From the NCBI GenBank assembly GCA_003367665.1, contig QKXI01000007.1:186001-250000 (forward strand): a stretch of DNA of 64,000 nucleotides. Reading direction: 5' to 3'. The position numbers and the translations under genes are program-made. This document shows positions 1 to 7,743 of this stretch, in pieces. Source of the stretch: Leifsonia sp. ku-ls (GTDB lineage: Bacteria; Actinomycetota; Actinomycetes; Actinomycetales; Microbacteriaceae). How positions within the stretch are numbered: position 1 is the stretch's first letter; each line of letters begins with the position of its first letter. Below the pieces are notes generated by a model. It saw only the letters and a list, made by a program, of their open reading frames with translations. It did no database searches and was not told where the DNA came from.

Positions 1-126
1 GTCGCCGTTCACCGTCTCGGCGCCGAGCGGCGAGTTGAGGGATTGGGCCACCAGCGAGTGCTGGGTGTCCAGGATCAGTTCGGCGGGCTTGAGCGGCTCC
101 CCCGAGTATGCGAGCCAACGGCACAT
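1..126 (-). CDS. class II glutamine amidotransferase (N-terminal fragment)
   Basis: Only the first 42 codons are in the window; the rest lies before position 1. The protein begins MCRWLAYSGEP, the hallmark of class II (Ntn-type) glutamine amidotransferases in which Cys2 becomes the N-terminal nucleophile after Met removal, followed by a conserved QHSLVAQS stretch and NGD. The nearest actinobacterial relatives are YafJ/EgtC-type enzymes that transfer or hydrolyse the amide of glutamine-like substrates. The ATG is preceded by GAGGAGG at 6-7 nt, a strong Shine-Dalgarno. There is no ergothioneine gene nearby in the window, so an EgtC role is not supported. Confidence 0.8.
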   Translation of the reverse strand, partial: MCRWLAYSGEPLKPAELILDTQHSLVAQSLNSPLGAETVNGD

Positions 127-254
127 GACGACCTCCTCGAACCGGGTGGTGCCGGATGGCTCGACCATAGCCCCGCGGCCGTGCCCGCGGGAATACACCC
201 GTCATACCCTTTGCCCGGGCCTGTCAAGGGCTGTCGGGGCGGGGCGGCGTCCAC

Positions 255-491
255 TTGACTCGGAGCATGAAGACGCACGCGGTGTTCCTCCGGCAGGGCC
301 TGGAGGTGTCGGAGATCTCGGACCACGAGTGGCGGGTGAGCGACACCCGGTTCGCCGCGGTGGGGGCCCCGCCGGTCGTCGGCTTCATCCTGCAGCTCGA
401 CGGGATGTTCGAGGTGACGCAGATCGGCCGCCCGGGCCGGCGGACGTACTTCCGTTCCTTCGACGCGGCGCTGCGGGAACTGCACGGGTGA
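255..491 (+). CDS. small hypothetical protein
   Basis: Not recognised. A 78-aa (TTG start) or 74-aa (ATG at 267) soluble protein with no membrane segment or signal peptide. The ATG start MKTHAVFLRQG looks more natural than TTG, but neither has a well-spaced Shine-Dalgarno. It has alternating beta-strand-like segments (GFILQLDGMFEV, TYFRSF) and ends LRELHG. The last 21 nt, including the stop codon, are the first part of an 86-bp tandem repeat that continues downstream, so the 3' end of this gene has been copied twice. Function unknown. Confidence 0.5.
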   Translation: MTRSMKTHAVFLRQGLEVSEISDHEWRVSDTRFAAVGAPPVVGFILQLDGMFEVTQIGRPGRRTYFRSFDAALRELHG

Positions 492-690
492 CGCGGGCGC
501 GCGGACGTGCGGACGCACGGCTGAGCTGGACCGCGGCCGGGCGAATGGCGCGATCCCTGCGGGAACTGTACGGGTGACGCGGGCGCGCGGACGTGCAGAC
601 GCACGGCTGAGCTGGACCGCGGCCGGGCGAATGGCGCGACCGCTGCGGGAACTGCACGGGTGACGCGGGCGCCGGAGTGCGGACGGAGTG
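471..690. repeat. 86-bp tandem repeat, about 2.5 copies
   Basis: Copies start at 471, 557 and 643, each opening CTGCGGGAACTG; the period is exactly 86 bp, and the third copy is lost after about 30-45 bp. The first copy begins inside the last codons of the upstream small gene, so each unit carries its final LREL-G-stop codons. Units 1 and 2 differ by only a few substitutions, which suggests a recent duplication. It fills most of the gap between that gene and the 3' end of the universal stress protein gene. Confidence 0.9.
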
Positions 691-745
691 GACGCGCGCA
701 CGGACCGGCGAGCGGACGGCACGCCTCACCGCGACGTTGGTCGCA

Positions 746-1294
746 TCACCCGAGCGTCGGCGTCGCGCGGTCCTTCGCAGTGACGGGCACGACGACCACC
801 GGACGGCGCTGGTCGTGCGTCAGGCGGGCGCCGACCGACCCGGCGAGCCAGTTCTCCAGGGTGTTGGAGAAGCCGCGGCGGTGCGTGCCAACCACGATGA
901 GTCGGGCGTCGACCTCGGCGGCCACCCGACCGAGCGCCTTCGCGGGATCGCCGGCGAGGAGGCGGAGCGTCCAGCGCGGCGGCGGCTGACCGGTCTGCTC
1001 GAGCGCGGCCGTGATCGCGGCGGACAGGTCGAGCAGGGCGTCCCCCTCCCCCGCCCCGACCTCCGTCGGGTGGAGCGACTCCTCCGCCACGTCGTCCGGA
1101 CGGTCCCACTCGGTGAGGTAGCTGTCCTCCGCGACGTATCCGCACAGCAACGGGCGACCGAACTCGGTCGCCAGTCTCGCTGCCTCCTCGAGCACGGCGC
1201 GCGCCTGCCCGCGGTGCACGCCCACCACGACCGGGCCCCGGTCGTCGCCTCCGGGCTCGCCGCCAGGGTGGCCGCCGGGATCATCGCCGTTCAT
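746..1294 (-). CDS. universal stress protein (UspA family)
   Basis: A single-domain Usp of 182 aa. It opens with a beta strand (GPVVVGVHRG), has a long helix rich in Ala/Glu (VLEEAARLATEFG), and ends with a nucleotide-loop-like segment (ARLIVVGTHRRG) followed by GSVGARLTH and RPVVVVP, the usual C-terminal Usp signature. ATP-binding Usp proteins carry G-2x-G-9x-G(S/T); here G-TH-RRG and GSVGA roughly fit. The start at ATG 1294 is chosen because the extension upstream (GTG at 1318) is a basic, low-complexity stretch; neither has a strong Shine-Dalgarno. A 31-bp minisatellite lies directly upstream of its probable promoter. Confidence 0.8.
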   Translation of the reverse strand: MNGDDPGGHPGGEPGGDDRGPVVVGVHRGQARAVLEEAARLATEFGRPLLCGYVAEDSYLTEWDRPDDVAEESLHPTEVGAGEGDALLDLSAAITAALEQTGQPPPRWTLRLLAGDPAKALGRVAAEVDARLIVVGTHRRGFSNTLENWLAGSVGARLTHDQRRPVVVVPVTAKDRATPTLG

Positions 1295-1335
1295 GCGCTG
1301 CCGCCGTTCACGTCGCACTGCCCTGGATTGGCTGC

Positions 1336-1341
1336 ATTATC
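1336..1341 (-). promoter_or_regulatory. putative -10 element of the universal stress protein gene
   Basis: Read on the minus strand, GATAAT stands 40-45 nt before the ATG at 1294. The first unit of the 31-bp repeat starts at 1341, so the region where a -35 box should lie (1359-1364, GACCAG on the minus strand) is inside the repeat array. Confidence 0.4.
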
Positions 1342-1480
1342 CACGCCACGCCGCCGCCCTGGTCGCGCCTTCCACGCCACGCCGCCGCCCTGGTCGCGCC
1401 TTCCACGCCTCGCCGCCGCCCTGGTCGCGCCTTCCACACCACGCCGCGACGCCTGGTCGTGCAATCCACGCCACGCCCCC
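1341..1480. repeat. 31-bp tandem repeat (minisatellite), four units plus a partial one
   Basis: Unit starts are 1341, 1372, 1403 and 1434 (period 31), then a diverged 32-bp unit leading to a partial copy at 1466. The consensus begins CCACGCCACGCCGCCGCCCT and continues GGTCGCGCCTT. Divergence grows toward the VOC gene end. There are no unique spacers, so this is not a CRISPR array. Any open frame across it is repeat-derived and was not called a gene. Confidence 0.9.
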
Positions 1481-1513
1481 ACCGCTCGCGCTCCGCCATC
1501 CTCGTCGCCGGCC

Positions 1514-1942
1514 CTACGCTCCCCGCGCCTGCTGACCGCCCGCGATGTTGACCAGCCACTGCACGCCGAAGCGGTCGACCGCCATGCCGAAGCTGTCGCC
1601 CCACGGGGCCTTGGCGAGCGGCTCGATGACCGTGCCGCCCTCGACCAGCTTCTCCCAGTAGCCCGTCAGCTCGGCCTCGTCGTCGCCGCTGAGCGAGATG
1701 GAGATGGCGGAGCCCTGGTTGAGCTCCATGTGCGCGGGCACGTCGGCCGCCATGAGCGTGAAGCCGCCCGGGGTGGTGAGCTGCGAGTGCATGATGAGGT
1801 CGTTGTCGGCCGGGTCTTGCGCCATCTGGAATTCGGCGAACGTGCTGCGCTGCACCTCGCCGCCGAAGACGGACTGGTAGAAGTCCATCGCCTCCCGCGC
1901 CGACGCGCGGAAGTTGAGGTAGGGGTTCAGGATCGACGGCAT
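1514..1942 (-). CDS. VOC family protein (PhnB/glyoxalase-like)
   Basis: A 142-aa protein of the PhnB-like branch of the vicinal oxygen chelate superfamily. It starts MPSILNPYLNFRASAREAM, followed by FYQSVFGGEV and, near the C-terminus, WGDSFGMAVDRFGVQWLVN, the usual second beta-alpha-beta module of this family. Reactions in the family range from glyoxalase to demethylubiquinone methyltransferase-like folds of unknown activity, so no substrate is assigned. The ATG at 1942 is preceded by GAGGAGGAAACC, a near-perfect Shine-Dalgarno, and this decides the start although the frame stays open upstream to 2137. Confidence 0.85.
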   Translation of the reverse strand: MPSILNPYLNFRASAREAMDFYQSVFGGEVQRSTFAEFQMAQDPADNDLIMHSQLTTPGGFTLMAADVPAHMELNQGSAISISLSGDDEAELTGYWEKLVEGGTVIEPLAKAPWGDSFGMAVDRFGVQWLVNIAGGQQARGA

Positions 1943-2045
1943 GGTTTCCTCCTCGTGAGAGCGTGTGGCTGCCGGTTCGCCGCCCAGCGTAGCGAGGCCG
2001 GCCGGGCCGCGACCAGAGTGTTCGCGCGCGAAAATGCGGACACGC

Positions 2046-3113
2046 TCAGCGCAGGTAGGCGGCGACGAACAGCTCGCCGCGGATCTCGCCCAGCCGCGCC
2101 AGGATGCGCTCCACCAGGGCGTCGCCGATCGCCCCACCCGGCACGTCGTACGGGCCGATCGGCTGCAGCTTGCCGCACCGCACGCGGACGACCTCCCAGC
2201 CGACCGCGCGCAGCAGCCGGTCCTTCTTGCGGTCGGACTCCTCGCGCGGGCCGACGTGCTCCAGCCCGTGCCGGCCCGTGGTGTCGTACTCGATCGCGAC
2301 CTTCAGCTCCGGGAGCAGGATGTCAGGCCAGACCTCCAGGTGCGAGTGGAACGGCTTCGCCACCCGCACGGCGTTCTTGCCCAGGTCGAGGTCGAGCCGG
2401 TCGGCCAGCCGCTGCTTGAGCGCCGGTTCCGCGGCCGAGGCGGGCACGGGCGCCCACCGGCTCACGAACGCCTCCCCCACGGGCACCGCGTCGGCTCCGG
2501 CGCGCGCGTGCCGGCAGATCGGGCACCTCCGGCCGCCGAGGATGCGCTCGATGCTGGCCCGGTAGCTCGGGTGCCCGGCCTCGCACTGCCAGGAGTGCAT
2601 GGCCGTCGTGCCGTTCTCGGCGGAGACCGCGACGCGCGAGCCGGGTGCGGCCATGGTGACCAGCTGCTCCCGCGTGAGCGACTCGCGGTCGAGCCGCCGA
2701 CAGAGGTAGCAGCGGTCGTCGTCCGGTTCGCGCTCCATCCGGCGTGGGTCCCGGTCGTGCCCGCAGCGATGCACGCCCGCCTCGGGAACCGGCGTCCGCA
2801 CCGGCCGCGGCGCGGCCTGCTCCGCGCAGCGCGGGCACCAGGCCGAGCGCCGCCGCGTGCCGCCCGGCCGCGACCGCTGCTCCTCCGGCGTCGCCACGAA
2901 CCGGTGGCCGGAGTCGCACTCCCAGACCAGGTACACGTCGGCCGCGGGCGGCACCTGGGTCAGCGTGATGCCGTGGTTGAGGTCGGGATGGTACTGCCGG
3001 ATGAGCACCGGATACCGCTCCCAGTCGCTCCGGTACCGGCCGATCGGATACGGCACCGCGGCACCCTTCGACCACTGGCGGCGCGCCCACCACTGCTCCA
3101 CGCTCTCCGGCAT
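2046..3113 (-). CDS. zinc-ribbon protein with C-terminal Vsr/DUF559-like nuclease domain
   Basis: A 355-aa protein. Residues 1-100 resemble the zinc-ribbon repeats of the DUF4379 type (HPDLN, WECDSGH, then WCPRC: C66/H70 and C93/C96). Further metal pairs are C135/C138, C177/H181 and C197/C200. The C-terminal 110 residues look like a Vsr/DUF559 PD-(D/E)XK nuclease: PDILLPELKVAIEYD (D264, E275, D277), H282, then DRKKDRLLRAVGWEVVRV. This suggests a metal-dependent DNA nuclease with zinc-ribbon nucleic-acid-binding modules. No methyltransferase or helicase partner is adjacent. The target is unknown; the assignment is by motif only. Confidence 0.65.
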   Translation of the reverse strand: MPESVEQWWARRQWSKGAAVPYPIGRYRSDWERYPVLIRQYHPDLNHGITLTQVPPAADVYLVWECDSGHRFVATPEEQRSRPGGTRRRSAWCPRCAEQAAPRPVRTPVPEAGVHRCGHDRDPRRMEREPDDDRCYLCRRLDRESLTREQLVTMAAPGSRVAVSAENGTTAMHSWQCEAGHPSYRASIERILGGRRCPICRHARAGADAVPVGEAFVSRWAPVPASAAEPALKQRLADRLDLDLGKNAVRVAKPFHSHLEVWPDILLPELKVAIEYDTTGRHGLEHVGPREESDRKKDRLLRAVGWEVVRVRCGKLQPIGPYDVPGGAIGDALVERILARLGEIRGELFVAAYLR

Positions 3114-3174
3114 GGCCCGACCCTCCTCTCGCCGGCAGCGTAACCCCGGCCGCCGACATCGGATCGCGTCGCGC

Positions 3175-3927
3175 TCAGAGCACGAACGGCACCAGCGCGC
3201 GCCGGTCGCGCGGATAGTCCGGGAAGCTCTCGCGGTACCAGCGGTGGTTGGCCATCGCCCGCGGCGCGAGGTTGGCGATCGTGTACAGGGCGAAGGAGGC
3301 GCCGGCCAGCGACCAGGTCATGACGGCCCAGCCGATCCACTCCACGATCTCGCCCAGGTAGTTCGGACTCGACACGTAGCGGAAGCCACCGCCGTGCGGC
3401 ACCCGGTACCCGCCGCCGTCCCGGCGCAGGCGCCGCAGCGTGCGGTCGGAGGACGCGTTGAGCGCCAATCCCCCAGAGAACAGCAGCAGGCCGAGCCAGA
3501 ACCGCGGGTCCGCCAGCCACGCCACCGGATACGTCCCGTACTCCGAGACCCACCGCGCGTTCACCCACGCGTTGAGGGCGTTGAACGCGATCGCCAGCGC
3601 CATCACCAGCACCGGCATCCGCGACCCCGAGCGCATCAGGAACGGGTACACGAAGGCGCGGTACCCGTAGTGCACCAGCCACAGCGCGAGGAAGAGCAGC
3701 GGGACGGGCGCGAACCGGTTCGCGCCGAGCAGGAAGAAGACGACGAACAGCACCGCCGCGGGCGCCTCCATCACCACCCAGCCGACGCGCGCGGGCACCG
3801 TCGGCCCCCAGCCCGTGCGCCCGTGCCGGCCGCCGTACGGCGCCACGACGAACAGCAGCGCGACGAACGTCACGGCGGCGAGCAGCAGCTCGGCGTACAC
3901 GAACCAGCGGTACGGTCCCTCGGGCAT
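3175..3927 (-). CDS. steroid 5-alpha-reductase family (DUF1295-type) integral membrane protein
   Basis: A 250-aa protein with about six to seven hydrophobic helices. The C-terminal third carries the family signature: HGGGFRYVSSPNYLGEIVEW, then a helix, ANLAPRAMANHRWYRESFPDYP. In the 3-oxo-5-alpha-steroid 4-dehydrogenase family this region binds NADPH, and the same fold is found in isoprenylcysteine methyltransferases. The bacterial substrate is not known. It ends with a hydrophobic LVPFVL. It starts at ATG 3927, 39 nt after the glucosidase terminator. Confidence 0.75.
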   Translation of the reverse strand: MPEGPYRWFVYAELLLAAVTFVALLFVVAPYGGRHGRTGWGPTVPARVGWVVMEAPAAVLFVVFFLLGANRFAPVPLLFLALWLVHYGYRAFVYPFLMRSGSRMPVLVMALAIAFNALNAWVNARWVSEYGTYPVAWLADPRFWLGLLLFSGGLALNASSDRTLRRLRRDGGGYRVPHGGGFRYVSSPNYLGEIVEWIGWAVMTWSLAGASFALYTIANLAPRAMANHRWYRESFPDYPRDRRALVPFVL

Positions 3928-3966
3928 ACCGTCAGGCTAGCCGCAGCGGCCAGGCTACCGAGTGGC

Positions 3967-4008
3967 CCCGACACGCCGTCGCGCGACGTGCGGCGACGGC
4001 GTGTCGGG
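3967..4008 (-). terminator. hairpin terminator downstream of the GH3 gene
   Basis: A perfect 16-bp inverted repeat (arms 3967-3982 and 3993-4008, CCCGACACGCCGTCGC and its complement) with a 10-nt loop, 17 nt past the stop of the minus-strand beta-glucosidase. There is no clear T-run, as is common in actinobacterial terminators. Confidence 0.7.
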
Positions 4009-4024
4009 ACCGGGAGGCTCGGCG

Positions 4025-6301
4025 TCAGGCCTGCGGCGCGTTGGCGGCGGCGAGGAGGCCGTCGATCATCTCGTCGGTGACCTGGCCGCCCGCCATCATG
4101 CCGATCCGGCCGATCGGGAACGACGCCATCATCCGCTCCATGGAGACGCCCTCCGGCATGATCGCCGACGCGCCCTCCATCATCTGGGACATGCCGGCGA
4201 GGGCCTGCTGCACCAGTGGACCGGCCACCGGGTGGGCGAGCACCTCGCCGAGCGACGACTCCCGCGTGAGCGGCAGGCGCACCTCGTCGCCGGCGACCGA
4301 CACGGTCGCCGTCGCCCGGATGTCCCGGCTCGACGCGCCGACCTCCACCGCGTACTCCCCGCCCTCGACCACCCAGCGCTCGGCGCGCACGTGCCAGTAC
4401 GCCAGGTCGGCGCGGCGCACCGTCACGGTGACCTCGCGCGACTCGCCCGGCGCGAGCTCCACCGAGGCGAACCCCTTGAGCTCGCGCGGCGCGCGCTGCA
4501 CGCGCGATCCCGGCAGCGCGGTGTACACCTGCACCACCTCACGGCCCGACCGCTCGCCGGTATTGCGCACGGTCACGCGCACGTGGAGGTCGCCCTCCGG
4601 CGTGACCGACGCCGCCGCCTCGCCGTAGGTGAAGGTCGTGTACGAGAGGCCGTGGCCGAACGGGTAGGCCACCTCCAGCCGCCGCGCGTCGTACCAGCGG
4701 TAGCCCACGAACAGGCCCTCGCCGTAGCGGACGTGCCCCTCCTCCCCGGGGAAGTTGAGGAACGCCGGGGTGTCCTCCAGTCGCAGCGGCACGGTCTCGG
4801 TGAGCTTGCCGGACGGGTTGACCGCGCCGAACAGCACATCCGCCGTCGCAGAGCCGCCGGCCTGGCCGAGCAGCCAGCCCTCCACGATCGCCGGCACGCG
4901 GCCGGCGAACGGGAGCCGCACCACGCCACCGTTGGAGAGCACGACGACCGTGCGCGGGTTGGCGGCGACCACGGCGTCCACCAGGGCCAGCTGGTCGGCG
5001 GGCAGCTCGATGTCGTCGCGGTCGTAGCCCTCCGACTCGAGCCGGGCGGGGAGGCCGGCGAACACGACGGCGACGTCGGCTGCGGTCGCCGCGGCCACCG
5101 CCTCCTGCCGCAGCCGCTCGGTCTCGGCCGGGTCGGCGTCCGCCGCGAGCGAGAAGCCGGGAGCGTACGCCGCCTGCGGGGCGATCGCGCGGATCGCGGT
5201 GAGGGCGTCGTCCAGGCGCGTCGGGTGGATCATCGACGACCCCGCCCCCTGGTAGCGCGGCTTCTCGGCGAACGCGCCGATGACCGCGAGCGAGCGGTCG
5301 TCGCGCAGCGGGAGCAGCGGAGCGCCGTCCACCTCGTCGTTCTTCAGCAGCACGATCGAGCGGGAGGCCGCCTCGCGTGCGAGGGCGTGGTGCGCCTCAA
5401 CGTCGAGCGGGCCGGGGACGCGCTCCGTCTGCGCCCATCCGGCGGCTAGCCGGGCAACGCGCGCGGCCGAGGCGTCCAGGACGGCCTCGTCGAGCGACCC
5501 GTCCCCGACGGCGGCAACAACGGCCGCGTCGCTCCGGCCGCCGTTGCCCGGCATCTCCAGGTCGAGTCCGGCGCGCAACGCGGCGACCCGGTCGTTCACC
5601 GCGCCCCAGTCCGAGACCACGAGGCCCTCGAAGCCCCACTCGCCGCGCAGCACGTCGGTGAGCAGCCAGGGGTTCTCCGACGCGAACACGCCGTTCACCC
5701 GGTTGTAGGAGCACATGACCGTCTTCGGTTGGGCGTCCTCGACCACGCGCTGGAAGCCGCGCAGGTAGATCTCGCGCAGCGGCCGCGGGTCCACGTCGGA
5801 CGAGGACCGCATCCGGTCGTCCTCCTGGTTGTTGGCCGCGAAGTGCTTGAGCGACGCGCCAACGCCCTGCGACTGGATGCCGCGCACCAGTGCCGCGCCG
5901 AGCACGCCCGAGACGATCGGGTCCTCGCTGAGGTACTCGAAGTTCCGTCCGCACAGCGGGGAGCGCTTGATGTTGATGCCCGGGCCGAGGATGACGGCGA
6001 CGTCCTCGATGGACGACTCGACCCCGAGCGCCGCGCCGACCCGCTCGACCAGCTCCACATCCCACGAGGAGCCGAGCGCGACGGCGGGCGGGAAGCAGGT
6101 CGCCGGGACGCTGTCGCCGATCCCGAGGTGGTCCCCGCCCTCGCGCTGCTTGCGCAGGCCGTGCGGCCCGTCCGTGAGCATGACGGACGGGACGTCGCCG
6201 ACCGCCTTCGTGCGCCAGAAGCTCTCGCCGCTGGTGAGCGCCGCCTTCTGCTCGACGGTCAGGCCGGAGAGGTCCGGCGTCGTCGTGGTGGTGTCGGTCA
6301 T
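4025..6301 (-). CDS. beta-glucosidase, glycoside hydrolase family 3
   Basis: A 758-aa cytoplasmic enzyme (no signal peptide) that hydrolyses beta-linked glucosides. Order: GH3 N-terminal (beta/alpha)8 domain with KHFAANNQE (K152, H153) and the nucleophile in VVSDWGA (D231); GH3 C-terminal domain ending near residue 560; fibronectin-III-like domain (GREVVQVYTALPGSRVQRAP). About 70 extra C-terminal residues are Met-rich (MSQMMEGASAIMPEG), a short helical tail also seen in some actinobacterial GH3 enzymes. The ATG follows GAAAGGACACC. It sits 35 nt after the sugar porter gene with the same orientation, so imported glucosides are probably cleaved inside the cell. Confidence 0.93.
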   Translation of the reverse strand: MTDTTTTTPDLSGLTVEQKAALTSGESFWRTKAVGDVPSVMLTDGPHGLRKQREGGDHLGIGDSVPATCFPPAVALGSSWDVELVERVGAALGVESSIEDVAVILGPGINIKRSPLCGRNFEYLSEDPIVSGVLGAALVRGIQSQGVGASLKHFAANNQEDDRMRSSSDVDPRPLREIYLRGFQRVVEDAQPKTVMCSYNRVNGVFASENPWLLTDVLRGEWGFEGLVVSDWGAVNDRVAALRAGLDLEMPGNGGRSDAAVVAAVGDGSLDEAVLDASAARVARLAAGWAQTERVPGPLDVEAHHALAREAASRSIVLLKNDEVDGAPLLPLRDDRSLAVIGAFAEKPRYQGAGSSMIHPTRLDDALTAIRAIAPQAAYAPGFSLAADADPAETERLRQEAVAAATAADVAVVFAGLPARLESEGYDRDDIELPADQLALVDAVVAANPRTVVVLSNGGVVRLPFAGRVPAIVEGWLLGQAGGSATADVLFGAVNPSGKLTETVPLRLEDTPAFLNFPGEEGHVRYGEGLFVGYRWYDARRLEVAYPFGHGLSYTTFTYGEAAASVTPEGDLHVRVTVRNTGERSGREVVQVYTALPGSRVQRAPRELKGFASVELAPGESREVTVTVRRADLAYWHVRAERWVVEGGEYAVEVGASSRDIRATATVSVAGDEVRLPLTRESSLGEVLAHPVAGPLVQQALAGMSQMMEGASAIMPEGVSMERMMASFPIGRIGMMAGGQVTDEMIDGLLAAANAPQA

Positions 6302-6336
6302 GGTGTCCTTTCGAGTGGTGCGGTGGAGCGGATGGG

Positions 6337-7644
6337 TCAACGGGTGGCCTTGATCGGCCAGACGGCGAGTGCCCCCAGGATGCCGAGCACGATCGCGATC
6401 GGGAAGAGGGCCGCGTAGCCGAAGGCGAGGATGATCGCACCCGCCACGCCCGGGGCGAGGGTCTGCGGGAGGGTGGCGGCGATGTTCACGACGCCGAGGT
6501 CCTTCGCGAACGACTTGGCCGACGGGAGCACCTCGCTCATGAGCGCGGTGTCGACGGCCTGGAACATCCCGAACCCGAAGCCGGAGACGACCGTCATGAT
6601 CACCCAGGCGGTCACGTCGGGCCACAGCCACGGCAGCAGGAACGCCAGGCTCACGACCACGGCGGAGGCGAAGACGAAGGGCTTGCGACGACCGATCCGG
6701 TCGGAGAGGGGCCCGGCGACGATGGTCGAGACCAGGATGCCGACCAGGCTGAGGAGGCCGAGGACCGGGATGATCTGCTCCGGGTGCGCGACGTGGAAGT
6801 AGTTGCTGAGCAGGTAGAGCTGGTACCCGGTGACGGCGAAGTACCCGGTGTAGAGCAGCAGCCGGCCGGTGAACGCCCAGAAGAAGTCGGGATGCGCCAC
6901 CGGATTCACCCAGAACGTCTTGAGGAAGTCGGCCAGGGTGAACGGCTCCCGCTGCAGCTGCCGGCTGGAGTAGTCCGGGTTGGCGAGCACGAACAGGCCG
7001 AGCACCACGAGCGAGAAGACCGCGAAGAAGACGTACCCGACGGCGACGCTGTGGAAGAACAGCGAGCCGACGATGGTCCCGCCGAGGGCGCCGACCATGA
7101 GGCCGATGCCCGACAGCGCCGCGAACGTTCCCCGGCGCCTCAGCGGGACCCGGTCCGGCATGACCGCGGTCAGTGGTCCCTGCGCGAAGTTGTAGCTGAT
7201 CTGCACGAGCGTCCAGGCGATGATCATCCCGACCAGCGAGTTCGCGAACGCCAGCCCGACGAGCGAGAGACCGCCGGCGAGCGACCCGAGCAGGATCCAC
7301 GGGGCACGCCGTCCGAAGCGGGAGCGCGTGCGGTCGGAGATCTGCCCGGCGATCGGCTGCGCGACCATCGCGGCGAAGGCGCCGATGGTGGCGACGATGG
7401 CCAGGTTGGCGACCTGGTCCTTCTCGCCGAAGAGCAGCGTGACCTGCTGCGGGAGCAGGATGCCGGGCAGCGCTCCCCAGATCAGGTAGATGCCGAGGTT
7501 GGCGGGGATGATCCACACCATCAGGCGACGGAGGCCCTTGATCGGCGCGGGCGGGTCGTCGTTGCCGGCGGCGGTGCCGACGAAGGTGTTGGTCGTGACG
7601 GGCGCGGCCGATTCGGGGGCCGGGATGGAGGTTTCTGACGTCAT
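6337..7644 (-). CDS. MFS/GPH-type sugar transporter
   Basis: About 435 aa with 12 predicted membrane helices. The loop between helices 2 and 3 reads GQISDRTRSRFGRRAPWIL, typical of the GPH/SLC45-like sugar porters, and its pseudo-repeat PLSDRIGRRKPFVF lies in the second half. It probably carries the glucoside substrate of the adjacent GH3 enzyme. The start at 7644 (MTSETSIPAP) is preferred over ATG 7666-7668 because AGAGGA lies 12 nt before it, whereas the upstream ATG has no Shine-Dalgarno and lies inside a perfect 17-bp palindrome. Transcribed divergently from the TetR gene. Confidence 0.85.
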   Translation of the reverse strand: MTSETSIPAPESAAPVTTNTFVGTAAGNDDPPAPIKGLRRLMVWIIPANLGIYLIWGALPGILLPQQVTLLFGEKDQVANLAIVATIGAFAAMVAQPIAGQISDRTRSRFGRRAPWILLGSLAGGLSLVGLAFANSLVGMIIAWTLVQISYNFAQGPLTAVMPDRVPLRRRGTFAALSGIGLMVGALGGTIVGSLFFHSVAVGYVFFAVFSLVVLGLFVLANPDYSSRQLQREPFTLADFLKTFWVNPVAHPDFFWAFTGRLLLYTGYFAVTGYQLYLLSNYFHVAHPEQIIPVLGLLSLVGILVSTIVAGPLSDRIGRRKPFVFASAVVVSLAFLLPWLWPDVTAWVIMTVVSGFGFGMFQAVDTALMSEVLPSAKSFAKDLGVVNIAATLPQTLAPGVAGAIILAFGYAALFPIAIVLGILGALAVWPIKATR

Positions 7645-7664
7645 CGTCGTGGGGGTTCCTCTCG

Positions 7665-7681
7665 CCATCCACCGTGGATGG
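7665..7681. promoter_or_regulatory. 17-bp palindrome in the 5' region of the MFS gene
   Basis: CCATCCAC-C-GTGGATGG, perfect 8-bp arms around one central base, between the likely MFS promoter and its start. It could be an operator or an mRNA hairpin. Which protein binds, if any, is not known. Confidence 0.4.
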
Positions 7682-7685
7682 TGGC

Positions 7686-7734
7686 AAAACCATACGTCAC
7701 TCGGTTTTCAGAAATCAAGCACCGCTCGGTTTAT
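7686..7734. promoter_or_regulatory. divergent promoter with repeated AAACCGAG sites (candidate TetR operators)
   Basis: On the minus strand, AAACCGAGCGG (near 7734-7724) and AAACCGAGTGA (near 7708-7698) repeat the same half-site. A possible minus promoter is TTGATT, 18 nt, TATGGT, covering the second site; on the plus strand TATCCT (7732-7737) is a -10 for tetR and abuts the first site. The arrangement fits local repression of both genes by the TetR protein. This is inference from sequence only. Confidence 0.4.
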
Positions 7735-7743
7735 CCTCGGTGC

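Noticed and set aside
1341-1480. The 31-bp repeats as a CRISPR array
   Set aside because: The units are head to tail with no unique spacers, and there are no cas genes in the window.
677-2419. A 580-aa plus-strand frame across the stress protein, repeats and VOC gene
   Set aside because: It is antisense to three real genes and includes the 31-bp repeats; its Arg/Ala/Pro-rich composition is that of a shadow frame in GC-rich DNA.
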